A DNA stretch of 64,000 bases from Fimbriimonadales bacterium (GCA_026129745.1 JAHCHL010000002.1:62001-126000); one strand, 5' to 3'. Shown: positions 35,240 to 43,508, counted from the first letter of the stretch. Notes: a model not told the origin generated them from the letters alone. A program made the numbers and translations.

Positions 35240-35264
35240 AAGCGCGTTAGTGTGGCACGTTCCG

Positions 35265-35849
35265 CTATGGAGACTGCTCGATGCGGATTTCTATTTGCGT
35301 CTCATCGCCAAGTTCCATCGCGACGATCGTGAAGTGTTCATTCAGCCTTTGCCCTTCGATGGTGGCCGTTGGGCCGATTGCGACTTCACCGATGATGTCG
35401 CCGATCTTGTCGCGATAGAATTCTATGACTTTATTTGGGGAGTCTTTCGACTTTAGAGTGTAAGTCGTTACAACTCCTCGCACAGACTCTTCAATTTTTG
35501 TGGCACCAGGATAAAGGGGCAAAATCCACTTTTGCTTCTTCGGCTCTTTGCTTTGCTCTTCGCGCTTAGCCGTTGCTTGCGGTTCATGGGTTGGAGGGTC
35601 TGAAGGCGTCACGACTTTCCGCTCGACAGGAGCGGTTTCCGTGGCATCGGTCCGAGGGCTTGCCTCTGGTTTGCTACAGCTCAGTGCTGTAAGGCTAACG
35701 ATTACACTAACTGAAATGATCGCTAATCGACGTGCGCGGTTCCGCTCGCTCCGTAGTCTGTCTACCGCTCTTCGACCAATCTGACATTGACTGCTCTCTG
35801 TCAGTTCGAAGATGTAACGACCGAATACTCTGCGTTGATTTCTGTTCAT
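35265..35849 (-). CDS. Putative lipoprotein, paralogue of the next gene upstream
   Basis: 194 residues. A long basic N region, a hydrophobic helix and Cys58 in VSLTALSCSKPE suggest a lipoprotein, though the N region before it is unusually long (about 40 residues) and I find no better start. A Pro/Thr/Lys-rich linker leads to a C-terminal domain beginning LPLYPGATKIEES. It has the same layout (YP motif, then KVIEFYRDK, then a beta hairpin end) as the domain of the gene at 35985-36470. I recognise the shared domain but not a function. Confidence 0.7.
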   Translation of the reverse strand: MNRNQRRVFGRYIFELTESSQCQIGRRAVDRLRSERNRARRLAIISVSVIVSLTALSCSKPEASPRTDATETAPVERKVVTPSDPPTHEPQATAKREEQSKEPKKQKWILPLYPGATKIEESVRGVVTTYTLKSKDSPNKVIEFYRDKIGDIIGEVAIGPTATIEGQRLNEHFTIVAMELGDETQIEIRIEQSP

Positions 35850-35984
35850 TTCGCTATCGCGGTTCCAGTCCTATGCGTCAACTTGCTCGGATTCAAGTTG
35901 GACATATAGACGTTTACAACGTCGATGGACGGGTCATTGGTTTCCCGTTAGCTGGAAATCGATCGCGTACTTTTCGTTTCGATC

Positions 35985-36470
35985 TTAGCTGCCTGAGACG
36001 AATATGGTGATGTTAGTTGAACCGTTCGACCCTGAGACTGTGATTTTTGTGGTTCGCTTGCCTTTGATCCACGTATGATAGTAGCTGTCACCGACCGCAA
36101 ACGTGTCGGTCGGTTCGCCGAGTTTGGAGATGTAGAATTGATTGACCTTTTCGACGGAGTCGGAGGTTTCTCGAATGCTCATCACGTTGCCTCCGCTGGC
36201 AGGATCGACGGGTCTGCTGCCCATCATATCGCGAGAGTTTGGATAGAACGGAACTCCGAGGTGCTCTTCTTCGACGACTCCACCACCGGATAGCGCGGGA
36301 TTACCCTGTGTGTCGGTGATTTCAGAAACAGCTGATGGGTCTGCACTTTGACTGTCATCTTGTGATGCTTTGGCTTTTGTGTCTTCATCCGGCACCGTTG
36401 GAGCCGTCTTTTGATCGCATGCCAAAGTGAAAGCAAGACTAACGACGAATGCAATGATCCAATTCTTCAT
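35985..36470 (-). CDS. Putative lipoprotein with YP-motif domain
   Basis: 161 residues: signal (KNWIIAFVVSLAFTLAC) with Cys18 as the probable lipidated residue, an acidic/Ser-rich linker to about residue 70, then a domain beginning VPFYPNSRDMMGS with KVNQFYISKLGE and a terminal strand pair. It shares this domain with the following gene. AGGAAG stands before the ATG. Third gene from the end of the phosphofructokinase run, 20 nt after pgk. Function unknown. Confidence 0.78.
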   Translation of the reverse strand: MKNWIIAFVVSLAFTLACDQKTAPTVPDEDTKAKASQDDSQSADPSAVSEITDTQGNPALSGGGVVEEEHLGVPFYPNSRDMMGSRPVDPASGGNVMSIRETSDSVEKVNQFYISKLGEPTDTFAVGDSYYHTWIKGKRTTKITVSGSNGSTNITIFVSGS

Positions 36471-36490
36471 GTTGCGCTTCCTGTTTGTTT

Positions 36491-37666
36491 CTACTCCAAA
36501 TCCTGCAGCACTGCGATCCCGGGCAGCAGCTTCCCTTCCATAAACTCGAGGCTTGCCCCGCCACCGGTACTGACGTGGCTCATTTTGTCTGCAAATCCAA
36601 ACTTTTCGACTGCCGCAGCCGTGTCGCCGCCGCCGACAATCGTGGTGCCATTCGATTCAGCCATCGCCCTGGCGATCTCCTTTGTACCATGGGAGAACTC
36701 CGGAATCTCGAAAACACCCATTGGCCCGTTCCAAACGATGGTCTCTGCGGATTGGATTATTTGGCTAAACTCAATTGCCGCTTTCGGGCCGATGTCTAAT
36801 CCGATCCCGTCACTTGGTATCAAATCCCAATCGACCGTATACGTACTTGCGCCCGCTTCGACTTTGTCCGCTACGACGACATCGATCGGCACAATGAGCT
36901 TTTCGTTCGCGAGGACTCTCTCTGCGAAGTCAATACTGTCTTCATCCAGTAGCGATTTTCCGATTTCGCAGTCCATCGCTTTGTAAAACGTGAACATCAT
37001 TCCGCCACCGATCAGGAGTTTGTCAACCTTCGGAAGCAGGTTCTCAATGACACCGATTTTATCTTTGACTTTCGTACCACCCAGTATTGCGACGAATGGA
37101 CGCTTGGGATTCTCCAATGCATTCCCAAGGAACTCAATCTCTTTCTCCATCAGCAAGCCAGCTACTCCCGGGATGAAGTGTGCGATTCCTTCCGTGCTTG
37201 CGTGTGCTCGGTGCGCGGTGCCGAAAGCGTCGTTGACGTAAATGTCTGCGAGATTTGCAAGCGCTTTTGCGAAGCTTTGATCGTTGCTTGTTTCTTCATC
37301 GTGGAATCGCACGTTTTCGAGCAAAATTGCTTCTCCACTTTGCAGATTGTTCACCATTAGTTCGACTCGCTCTCCTACACAATCTGGCGCGAGAGGCACG
37401 TTGCGATCCAAAAGCTGCGAAAGCCTGTCCGCTACAGGCTGAAGAGTCCAACGTTTGTCGAAACCTTTCGGTCTTCCGAGGTGGCTTGCGAGAATGACCT
37501 TTGCTCCTGAATCAAGCAATGCGCGTAAGGTGGGTAACGACTCTGTGATTCTTCGGTCGTCCGTAATTCGTCCCGAGTCATCTTGTGGAACATTGAAATC
37601 GGCTCGCACGAAGACGCGCTTGTTCGCTACGTCGATGTCTCTGATAGTCTTCTTCTTCAGCAGCAC
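36491..37666 (-). CDS. pgk: Phosphoglycerate kinase
   Basis: 391 residues; transfers phosphate from 1,3-bisphosphoglycerate to ADP in glycolysis. I start at GTG 37666 because it gives [26 protein letters not shown] as N terminus and sits 7 nt after a TAGAAT box; the frame runs open much further upstream into the neighbouring gene. Motifs: [20 protein letters not shown], the substrate Arg in ENVRFHDEE and [13 protein letters not shown] near the end. All usual residues are present. Confidence 0.96.
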   Translation of the reverse strand: MLLKKKTIRDIDVANKRVFVRADFNVPQDDSGRITDDRRITESLPTLRALLDSGAKVILASHLGRPKGFDKRWTLQPVADRLSQLLDRNVPLAPDCVGERVELMVNNLQSGEAILLENVRFHDEETSNDQSFAKALANLADIYVNDAFGTAHRAHASTEGIAHFIPGVAGLLMEKEIEFLGNALENPKRPFVAILGGTKVKDKIGVIENLLPKVDKLLIGGGMMFTFYKAMDCEIGKSLLDEDSIDFAERVLANEKLIVPIDVVVADKVEAGASTYTVDWDLIPSDGIGLDIGPKAAIEFSQIIQSAETIVWNGPMGVFEIPEFSHGTKEIARAMAESNGTTIVGGGDTAAAVEKFGFADKMSHVSTGGGASLEFMEGKLLPGIAVLQDLE

Positions 37667-37673
37667 GGCGGCG

Positions 37674-37679
37674 ATTCTA
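37674..37679 (-). promoter_or_regulatory. -10 box of pgk (leaderless type, GTG start)
   Basis: TAGAAT on the minus strand ends 7 nt before the GTG at 37666. It lies across the stop codon region of the upstream gene (37677), giving pgk its own promoter inside the run. Confidence 0.55.
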
Positions 37680-38231
37680 CCGCCCAGCGCTCGCCCACGC
37701 GCGGATCTCTGAGGCGACATTTCCGGAGAGCAGAAGATTGCCGAGCATCGTCGCTTTCTCACGTGGTTCGACTTGCAGGCGAACAGGTTTTCCATCGATT
37801 TCTGCTTCGATGAGAATCCATCTACCGAGCAGCATCGCAGTGTTCATGTTTGCACCAAATCGAATCCTTCGAATTGCGCTCTTTGGGAGTTCATGCTTAT
37901 GCGAGTCACCAAAGAACTCAAGCGATTCCGGATGCAGAATCAACCAACCGACGTCTTCGTGCGTATGGATTGCTCCCTTCCTCTTTGGTCTGGCGAATCC
38001 GACAAAGAACTTCTTGCCTTTTATGTCTGGCCGATCAGACAGGAGCTTGCCAAGCATTTCCTTTTTGATCTGTCGATTCTGAAATGGCGCGAAGAAGTTT
38101 ACGGACAGCCAAAGCGCCAGGGGTATCGAGATCCAAACCCAGAGAGCAACCTGGCTCTGTTTGTTTTGCTCGAAATAGAGTGCGATGGCAGGAATTGGCG
38201 CGACGAAGAGCAGAGGCAGCAAGTTCGACAT
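37677..38231 (-). CDS. Conserved membrane protein with PH-like C-terminal domain
   Basis: 184 residues. Two membrane helices occupy residues 3-50 (LLPLLFVAPIPAIALYF and VALWVWISIPLALWLSV). The cytoplasmic remainder begins with a basic segment and continues as a beta-rich domain (GWLILHPESLEFFGDSHKHELPKSAIRRIRF, then WILIEAEIDGKPVRLQVEPRE) with the strand pattern of bacterial PH-like domains. No enzymatic motif. It is 10 nt ahead of pgk. Confidence 0.78.
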   Translation of the reverse strand: MSNLLPLLFVAPIPAIALYFEQNKQSQVALWVWISIPLALWLSVNFFAPFQNRQIKKEMLGKLLSDRPDIKGKKFFVGFARPKRKGAIHTHEDVGWLILHPESLEFFGDSHKHELPKSAIRRIRFGANMNTAMLLGRWILIEAEIDGKPVRLQVEPREKATMLGNLLLSGNVASEIRAWASAGR

Positions 38232-38263
38232 CCACTGCCTGAAGTCGGTCCAGACTCTGTTTG

Positions 38264-38821
38264 TCAGAGTTTCACCCCGATCGTTCCTTGCAAGAGATTT
38301 ACGCCGCCGTTTGCCCCGCCGGTACCGGCGTTGCTGATGTGAATGAAACGCAACCCGATTCTCGGCGAGCCTTTGATCGAGTGAATGTACATTCCGACTC
38401 CTGCGAAGGATGCAAAGTTGAATTGCGTCGAGAGATCTAAGGTCTCCTCATTCGCATAGAAGATTCCACTGCCAAGTTCGATGTATGGCGTGTAATCCTC
38501 TCCATTCGAATAAGTAAGCCTAAGGCCAAGACTGATCCAGCCTGCATCGAATGATTCGCCTTGCTGCCCATAGATGTCCGTAAACATCACTCTCGCCCCC
38601 GCGAATTCTTCGATGTGCACTCGATCCCACGATGGAATCTTAGCGATTCTTGCAGGCCAAGACAGTTCGACACCGAACGTCGAAGCCCATCGGTATTCCC
38701 TCGTTCCGAGCGTCATGATCGAGGTGCCATAGGACACATCAGCGGACCATGTCGGCGGATCGAAATCTTGGGCTGCAGCCGGAACCTGAGCAATCAGAAA
38801 GAGCAAGCAAGCAAATCGCAT
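38264..38821 (-). CDS. Acyloxyacyl hydrolase/PagL-like outer-membrane protein
   Basis: 185 residues. Signal peptide (RFACLLFLIAQVPAAAQ) followed by an eight-strand-like beta-barrel pattern. The C-terminal block FIHISNAGTGGANGGVNLLQGTIGVKL, with His and Ser of the HxSN motif and an N-G-N-type end, matches lipid A 3-O-deacylases. Such enzymes trim lipid A in the outer leaflet, so this again implies a lipopolysaccharide outer membrane. It starts 10 nt after the phosphofructokinase stop. Confidence 0.8.
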   Translation of the reverse strand: MRFACLLFLIAQVPAAAQDFDPPTWSADVSYGTSIMTLGTREYRWASTFGVELSWPARIAKIPSWDRVHIEEFAGARVMFTDIYGQQGESFDAGWISLGLRLTYSNGEDYTPYIELGSGIFYANEETLDLSTQFNFASFAGVGMYIHSIKGSPRIGLRFIHISNAGTGGANGGVNLLQGTIGVKL

Positions 38822-38831
38822 AGTTTGAATT

Positions 38832-39794
38832 TTATAACGCCATCACTTCAGCGAGCAAGAGCCGTTCTGGATCGACGTTGCGTTGTGTCGACAGAACGAC
38901 GCCCAGATGTTCGGCGACAAGCTTGGTTCCGACAAGTCCGATCGTGTGACAGTCGTATCCCGCCATTGCGACTTTGACTGCTTCTGCTCCCATTCGGGTC
39001 GCGAGCACTCGATCGAGTGCGGTTGGGCTACCACCGCGCTGCATGTGTCCGAGGACGAGACAGCGGACTTCATATCCGGTTTCTTTTTGCAAGAACTCTT
39101 GCACTGAGGATGCTGTCGCCGCTCCTTCGGCGGTGACGATGATGCTCGAACGTTTGCCTTTCGCGACGCCGGCGCGGAGCATATCGCAGATGCCGGGGAG
39201 ATCGAATGGCAATTCGGGAATGAGAATCGCTTCGGCTCCGCCGGCGAGTCCGGCTTCGAGTGCGATGAAGCCGTTTCTTCGGCCCATGACTTCGATAACG
39301 AAAACGCGGTCATGGGAGTAGGCGGTGTCTCGGATTTTGTCGATCGCTTCTACGGCGGTATTGATAGCGGTGTCGAATCCGATGCTGAGGTCGGTGCAGG
39401 GGATATCGTTGTCGATCGATCCTGGCAGCCCGATGACAGCGACGCCTTGCTCTTCGTGGAGCAGCTTCGCGCCGGTGAGTGAACCGTCTCCGCCGAGCAC
39501 GACGAGCCATTCGACGGCATTTTCTTTCAGCGTTCTTGCCGCGGCTGCTCTGCCTTCCGGTTCCATGAACCTTGGGCTTCTGCCACTTCGGAGGATCGTT
39601 CCCCCTCGGCCGATGATTCCTCCGACGTCGACGGACTTCATGGGTGAAATTTCGCCGTCGATGAGGCCGTCGTAGCCGTTTCGTATGCCAAGGACTTCGA
39701 GGCCTCTGCCGAGGGCTGTTCTGACTACAGACCGAATGGCGGCGTTCATTCCAGGGGAGTCTCCTCCGCTGGTGAGGATCGCGAGTCGCTTCAT
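38832..39794 (-). CDS. pfkA: ATP-dependent 6-phosphofructokinase
   Basis: 320 residues, the standard bacterial length. I use ATG 39794 (MKRLAILTSGGDSPGMNAAIR). Motifs: GGDGS for ATP, GSIDNDI with the catalytic Asp, VIEVMGRRNGFIAL, and RCLVLGHMQRGGSPTALDR. The GGDGS glycine favours ATP over pyrophosphate as donor. A CATAAT box lies 10 nt before the ATG. First gene of a seven-gene minus-strand run that also contains pgk. Confidence 0.96.
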   Translation of the reverse strand: MKRLAILTSGGDSPGMNAAIRSVVRTALGRGLEVLGIRNGYDGLIDGEISPMKSVDVGGIIGRGGTILRSGRSPRFMEPEGRAAAARTLKENAVEWLVVLGGDGSLTGAKLLHEEQGVAVIGLPGSIDNDIPCTDLSIGFDTAINTAVEAIDKIRDTAYSHDRVFVIEVMGRRNGFIALEAGLAGGAEAILIPELPFDLPGICDMLRAGVAKGKRSSIIVTAEGAATASSVQEFLQKETGYEVRCLVLGHMQRGGSPTALDRVLATRMGAEAVKVAMAGYDCHTIGLVGTKLVAEHLGVVLSTQRNVDPERLLLAEVMAL

Positions 39795-40220
39795 GCTCGG
39801 GGGCATTATGCCGAAACGCATCTATCCTTCGTTCAGCAAACAACCCTTCTTGGGTCATCGACTCTTTGCTGTGGTTTGCGAGTCGCTTTTTGGAATGCGG
39901 CCGTCGCTGTAGGCGGCCTTTATCGGTTGGCCAGAAAAGGACGTGAGAGTTCTTTGTTTATTAGGTTGTCCTCACTTTTGGCATTGAGGGAGTTAAGTGC
40001 TCACTGATCGAACGATTGCTTTCGAAAACGGTAACTGAAGTCGCCGATTTGTCTTGAATTTCGCCGTCGTCACCGCCGTCACCGTTATCACCGCAAATTT
40101 TGGAGCGCGGATTTTGAATGCAAAGCGGGCGTATTTCGCAAGATTCGGGATAGCGGCGTTCACATCTATTTGGTCCTTTTGAACGCGAAGTGTCAACTGC
40201 GCCGCGATCTCGCGGTCAAG
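39795..40220. other. Intergenic stretch without a supported gene
   Basis: It holds the pfkA promoter region on the minus strand, a small hairpin GGCCG/CGGCC at 39899-39918 followed by TTT on the plus strand, and an imperfect 9-bp periodic run (CACCGCCGT CACCGTTAT CACCGC, about 40068-40096). A 67-residue minus-strand frame in it has no start signal, no family and odd composition. Confidence 0.5.
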
Positions 40221-40226
40221 TATATT
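40221..40226 (+). promoter_or_regulatory. -10 box of the first DinB-fold gene (leaderless type)
   Basis: TATATT ends 5 nt before the ATG at 40232. No ribosome-binding site precedes the start. Confidence 0.55.
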
Positions 40227-40231
40227 GCGCC

Positions 40232-40717
40232 ATGCACTTTTTGGAGTATCAGTCGGCGGCGTGGGATTCCGCGCACTGGGAGTTTTCGCTTGTTTTCGAG
40301 GATTTGCGTGACGAGGATTTGTGGCGGCGGGCGGATCCGAAACTTCTCAGCGTCGGCGAGATCGTGTGCCACATGGCTTATTGGCAAGTCACCTACGCAC
40401 AGAAGCTGAACCCCGCTGCCGGCGTTGACTCGCCATTGAAGCGAGAGGAGGCTCGGTACTACTCGACGACCGTTGACCAACCGCTGAAACTCGACATGGG
40501 AGTCGAGGAATTGGCGAAGGAGTTCGACAGGGCACAGAAGGCTGTGAAGGCGGCGATGTTGGAAGTTGCGCTCGAACGGGACGCGCCGATGCCATTCGAA
40601 GGGCCGGGCCGTACGATGGGTGAGTTCGCCGACTACATGGTGTTTCACGTTGCGTACCACACTGGGCAAGCGTTTTCGGTTCGGCATTTGATGGGGCACG
40701 AGACGAACGATAATTGA
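40232..40717 (+). CDS. DinB-fold protein
   Basis: 161 residues. I start at ATG 40232 (MHFLEYQSAAWDSAHWEF); the upstream ATG of the same frame has no support. The four-helix DinB/YfiT fold is indicated by EIVCHMAYWQVTYA near residue 50 and the metal-site pair in FHVAYHTGQAFSVRHLMG near the C terminus; together they supply the three histidines that bind Ni/Zn. Such proteins are often thiol-dependent transferases or stress proteins. Another DinB-fold gene lies at 42075-42509, on the other side of the selenoprotein-like gene. Confidence 0.85.
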   Translation: MHFLEYQSAAWDSAHWEFSLVFEDLRDEDLWRRADPKLLSVGEIVCHMAYWQVTYAQKLNPAAGVDSPLKREEARYYSTTVDQPLKLDMGVEELAKEFDRAQKAVKAAMLEVALERDAPMPFEGPGRTMGEFADYMVFHVAYHTGQAFSVRHLMGHETNDN

Positions 40718-40805
40718 TTGGGTTGCCGCGCCGTTGCTGACCGTTAATCGGAATAGGTCCTCCGGCACCTGTGGTCTCAATCTGCGCCAGATGATGCCGA
40801 TCATA

Positions 40806-40894
40806 TAAAATAGGGCGTCCGGGAGGGCTCCCGGCATGAGCGAAGCCAGCATTCGGCGAACCGGGAGGCTGGAGGCGCAAGCGATCACCAAAGC
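40806..40894 (+). ncRNA. Structured 5' leader of the candidate selenoprotein gene
   Basis: TAAAAT (40806-40811, within TATAAAAT) is a good -10; transcription would start near 40818. The leader then holds a perfect 7-bp GC hairpin (CCGGGAG-GG-CTCCCGG, 40819-40834), and a nested pair CCAGC/GCTGG around TTCGG-CGAA-CCGGG (about 40847-40872). It does not match any riboswitch consensus I know. It may be a regulatory leader or simply a stable 5' end. Confidence 0.45.
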
Positions 40895-42073
40895 ATGAGA
40901 CTTCGGATTCTATTGGCCTTTTTGGCCTTGGGGGCATGTGCCCATGCGGAGGAACTGACGGACGCGACGTTCGCGAAGTTCCGCGCCTATATCATGCCGA
41001 CCGAGGCCGAGCTGAGGTTCATGACGATTCCCTGGTACCCGACGTATTGGCAGGCGGTGCTCGACGCCAACAAGCGGGAGGCTCCGATCCTGCTGTGGGT
41101 GATGAACGGGCATCCGCTGACCTGTACGTGAAACAACGGGGTTAAAGCCAGGCAGTTTGTCTGGACTGACAGCACAGTGAGGCGGCTCGCACAGTACTAC
41201 GTGCCGGCGGCCGACGAAGTCTATCGTCTGCAGAGCGGAAACGATCCTGAGTGCCAGTTGTTCCAGTATGTTGCTCGGCAGGGCCACTATGCCGCCAAGG
41301 GCGGGTCGCAGCAAGGGATCTATTGCATCGCACCGAGCGGCGTGTTGCTGGCTTCGATTAACTCGACAGAGGCCGGGCCGGTAGCGCGGACACTTCAGAA
41401 AGGATTGGAGGAGTGGAACAAGCTGCCAAAAGCGCGCAGGCTGCTGCCACAGGATCCGAGCGGTTGGACGGGTTACCTTGTGCGCGATGAACGGTTCTAT
41501 CCTGTCGGCGGATTGGTGCTTCGCCAATACGTTCGCGACTTGCCTCATGCGACGCTGCCCAACGATTGGCGCGGCAAGGCCTGGAATCAGGATATCGCTT
41601 GGTTTAGGCGCGAAGAAGCGGTGCAGTTCATTCCATCGAAGTTCGAAGTCGGTGCGACGAGTTTGCTGCCAAACCCGCTGATTCGAAGATTGGCGCGCGC
41701 GCATTTAGTCGATACGGTTCGGGGACAGTCTCGTGCGTTTTCAGACAGCGAGATCAAGATGGCTTATCTGAAGTCGACCGTGACGGGAGTCAAAGGGCAA
41801 ACGATCGAGGTGCGCTTCGATGGTGAGACGCGCGCGGATTCTGGTTCACACGGCATGGCACTCAAACTGATCGGGGGGGCGGCCTATGATTTGAACGCAC
41901 AGAAATTCACGCGCTTCGAATTAGTAGCCGCCGGCAACAGGTGGGGAGGGACGCAATACAACTATCGTGGTAACGATCCGCCTTCGCCAATCGGGTTCGC
42001 ATTCACTTTGGCGTCGACATCACAACCCGATTTGCTCGCGCCGGAATTGTTCGGCGCTTACGGCTGGCGGTAG
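40895..42073 (+). CDS. Candidate exported selenoprotein, thioredoxin-like, with in-frame UGA (Sec79)
   Basis: From ATG 40895 the frame codes for a signal peptide (RLRILLAFLALGACAHA) and 60 further residues ending NGHPLTCT. A single TGA at 41129-41131 follows, and the same frame then continues without a stop for 314 codons to 42073. Read as selenocysteine, residues 77-79 become Cys-Thr-Sec, a CxU redox motif after the beta strand PILLWVMNG, which resembles the first strand of a thioredoxin fold. A hairpin with a 7-bp stem and G-first loop lies 23 nt after the UGA. Downstream, VWTDSTVRRLAQYYVPAADEVYRL continues the fold smoothly. Alternatives: a nonsense mutation, a sequencing error, or separate expression from the GTG at 41177. 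Confidence 0.72.
41141..41170 (+). promoter_or_regulatory. Candidate bacterial SECIS hairpin
   Basis: CCAGGCA (41148-41154) pairs with TGTCTGG (41158-41164) with one G-U pair around the loop GTT. GTTA (41141-41144) and TGAC (41167-41170) extend the stem below a small internal loop. The loop begins with G, 23 nt after the UGA. As I recall the bacterial SECIS rules (16-37 nt spacing, at least 4 bp, G in the first two loop positions), all are met. Confidence 0.6.
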
Positions 42074-42074
42074 C

Positions 42075-42509
42075 TCAGAGCTGTGTGACCCAGCCTGAGA
42101 AGACTGATTCCGCGTCCCAATCCGGCTGCGCTTCGGCCCGAATCAATACAAGTTGACCGAGGTGATACATCTCATGCATGACGATGTATTCCAACGCTCC
42201 ACGGTGAATCAACGGCATTTCCGATCCGTTCGCTTCTTCCATCGCGTATCGGCGCGTCTCTCTTAAGTCTGCGATTAGCTCTTCCGGCGACTTACCTGAT
42301 GGGTCATATCGATCCCACGCGGCTTTTCCGGTTTCGAGCAGTGCGATGTACGCGGCGTATACCCACGTGAGATGCCCAATGATTTCTGCCGCCGTTTTCG
42401 ATTTAGGCGTGAGATTGTTTCCCCATGCGGCTTCGGGGAATCCATCGATGACACGGTTCAGTGCATTTCCCGATTCTGCGAGGACGTGCGAAATGATGGG
42501 GTTCGCCAT
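42075..42509 (-). CDS. DinB-fold protein
   Basis: 144 residues from ATG 42509 (MANPIISHVLAESGNAL), preceded by AAAGG. The fold is indicated by AAEIIGHLTWVYAAYIALLE (first metal His) and YIVMHEMYHLGQLVLIRAE (the two C-terminal histidines). It shares fold and helix pattern with the gene at 40232 but little sequence. It ends 1 nt from the selenoprotein-like gene, tail to tail, and is divergent from the dehydrogenase gene with a 17-bp inverted repeat just upstream of its start. Function unknown. Confidence 0.85.
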   Translation of the reverse strand: MANPIISHVLAESGNALNRVIDGFPEAAWGNNLTPKSKTAAEIIGHLTWVYAAYIALLETGKAAWDRYDPSGKSPEELIADLRETRRYAMEEANGSEMPLIHRGALEYIVMHEMYHLGQLVLIRAEAQPDWDAESVFSGWVTQL

Positions 42510-42526
42510 GTCGAAGCCTTTTCGAC
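42510..42526. promoter_or_regulatory. 17-bp inverted repeat in a divergent promoter region
   Basis: GTCGAA-N5-TTCGAC lies immediately upstream of the DinB-fold start (42509) and 10 bp before the TAAAAT box of the dehydrogenase gene, where a repressor could affect both promoters. No regulator gene is adjacent. Confidence 0.4.
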
Positions 42527-42535
42527 GCCGTCGGC

Positions 42536-42541
42536 TAAAAT
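42536..42541 (+). promoter_or_regulatory. -10 box of the hydroxyacid dehydrogenase gene (leaderless type)
   Basis: TAAAAT ends 8 nt before the ATG at 42550, with no ribosome-binding site between. Confidence 0.6.
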
Positions 42542-42549
42542 CCTGCTCT

Positions 42550-43503
42550 ATGAAGATTCTTGTTGCGGATAAGTTCGAGCAAGCCGGGCTCGACGGATTG
42601 AGAGGCGAGGGGTTCGAAGTGGTTTCGGATCCCGAGTTAAAGGAGGACTCGCTGCGCGAAGCGTTGGAGCGCGAAAAGCCTGAAGGATTGATCGTTCGTT
42701 CTACGAAGGTGCAGGCTGAGCACATGGTCGATGGACTTAAGCTGATTGTGCGGGCCGGGGCAGGTTACAACACGATCGACATCGAAGCGGCGCGCGCGAA
42801 AGGGATTCGTGTTGCGAACTGTCCTGGGAAGAACTCTGCTGCTGTCGTGGAACTCGCGTGGGGATTGATTCTGTCTTGCGACCGCAGGATTCCTGATAAT
42901 GTTTTCGAGCTGCGCGCTGGCAAGTGGAACAAGAAAGAGTATTCGAAAGCTCGCGGCTTGCGCGGCAGGACTTTGGGATTGATCGGGTTAGGTTATATCG
43001 GACGCGGGATGATTCCTGTCGCTCATGCTTTTGGCATGAATGTCGTTGCTTTTAGCAAGCACACGACTGCCGATCAAGCTAAGTCGATGGGGATCGAACT
43101 TTGTGCGTCGCAAGAGGAGCTTGCTTCGAAGAGCGATGTGGTTTCTGTTCATTGCTCGCTGACTGCCGAGACAAAGCTTTGCATCGGCAAATCGTTCTTC
43201 GATGCCTTGAAGGCGGGAACGATATTTGTGAATACGAGTCGAAGCGAGGTCGTCGATCAGGGCGCTTTGGTCGATGCGATGCGCAACAAGGGGGTTCGCG
43301 CCGGGTTGGATGTGTTCGATGGCGAGCCTTCGGTCGCGCAAGGGGATTACGATGGAGAGTTGAAGACCTTGGAAAGCGTGTATTGTACGCATCACATCGG
43401 CGCGAGTACGGACGAAGCGCAGGATGCGGTCGCGGAAGAAACGGTGCGGATTTTCACCGTCTTCCGCGAAACCGGCGACGTCGAGAATTGTGTGAACTGT
43501 TAG
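42550..43503 (+). CDS. serA: D-isomer 2-hydroxyacid dehydrogenase, probable D-3-phosphoglycerate dehydrogenase
   Basis: 317 residues. The catalytic domain opens MKILVADKFEQAGLDGL. The NAD loop is LGLIGLGYIGRGM near residue 145. The catalytic Arg is in VNTSRSEVVD, Glu in DVFDGEPS and His in CTHHIGAST. The sequence RAGAGYNTIDIEAARAKGIRVANCPGKN is typical of phosphoglycerate dehydrogenases; there is no ACT regulatory domain, so it is the short type. It would start serine synthesis from the glycolytic intermediate made by pgk, but glyoxylate/hydroxypyruvate reduction remains possible. Confidence 0.9.
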   Translation: MKILVADKFEQAGLDGLRGEGFEVVSDPELKEDSLREALEREKPEGLIVRSTKVQAEHMVDGLKLIVRAGAGYNTIDIEAARAKGIRVANCPGKNSAAVVELAWGLILSCDRRIPDNVFELRAGKWNKKEYSKARGLRGRTLGLIGLGYIGRGMIPVAHAFGMNVVAFSKHTTADQAKSMGIELCASQEELASKSDVVSVHCSLTAETKLCIGKSFFDALKAGTIFVNTSRSEVVDQGALVDAMRNKGVRAGLDVFDGEPSVAQGDYDGELKTLESVYCTHHIGASTDEAQDAVAEETVRIFTVFRETGDVENCVNC

Positions 43504-43508
43504 TTTAG

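Noticed and set aside
40068..40096. Short 9-bp periodic repeat, considered as part of a CRISPR or tandem-repeat array
   Set aside because: Fewer than three imperfect units and no spacers; not an array.
39993..40196. 67-residue minus-strand frame
   Set aside because: TTG start without ribosome-binding site or -10 box, no recognisable domain, and it overlies the short periodic CACCG run.
41177..42073. Independent gene starting at GTG 41177
   Set aside because: It would begin in the middle of a thioredoxin-like fold with no ribosome-binding site, and the upstream 94 codons are in the same frame with continuous coding character apart from the single TGA.
43101..43508. 135-residue plus-strand frame inside the hydroxyacid dehydrogenase gene
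   Set aside because: Shadow frame: the dehydrogenase has all catalytic residues in the other frame.
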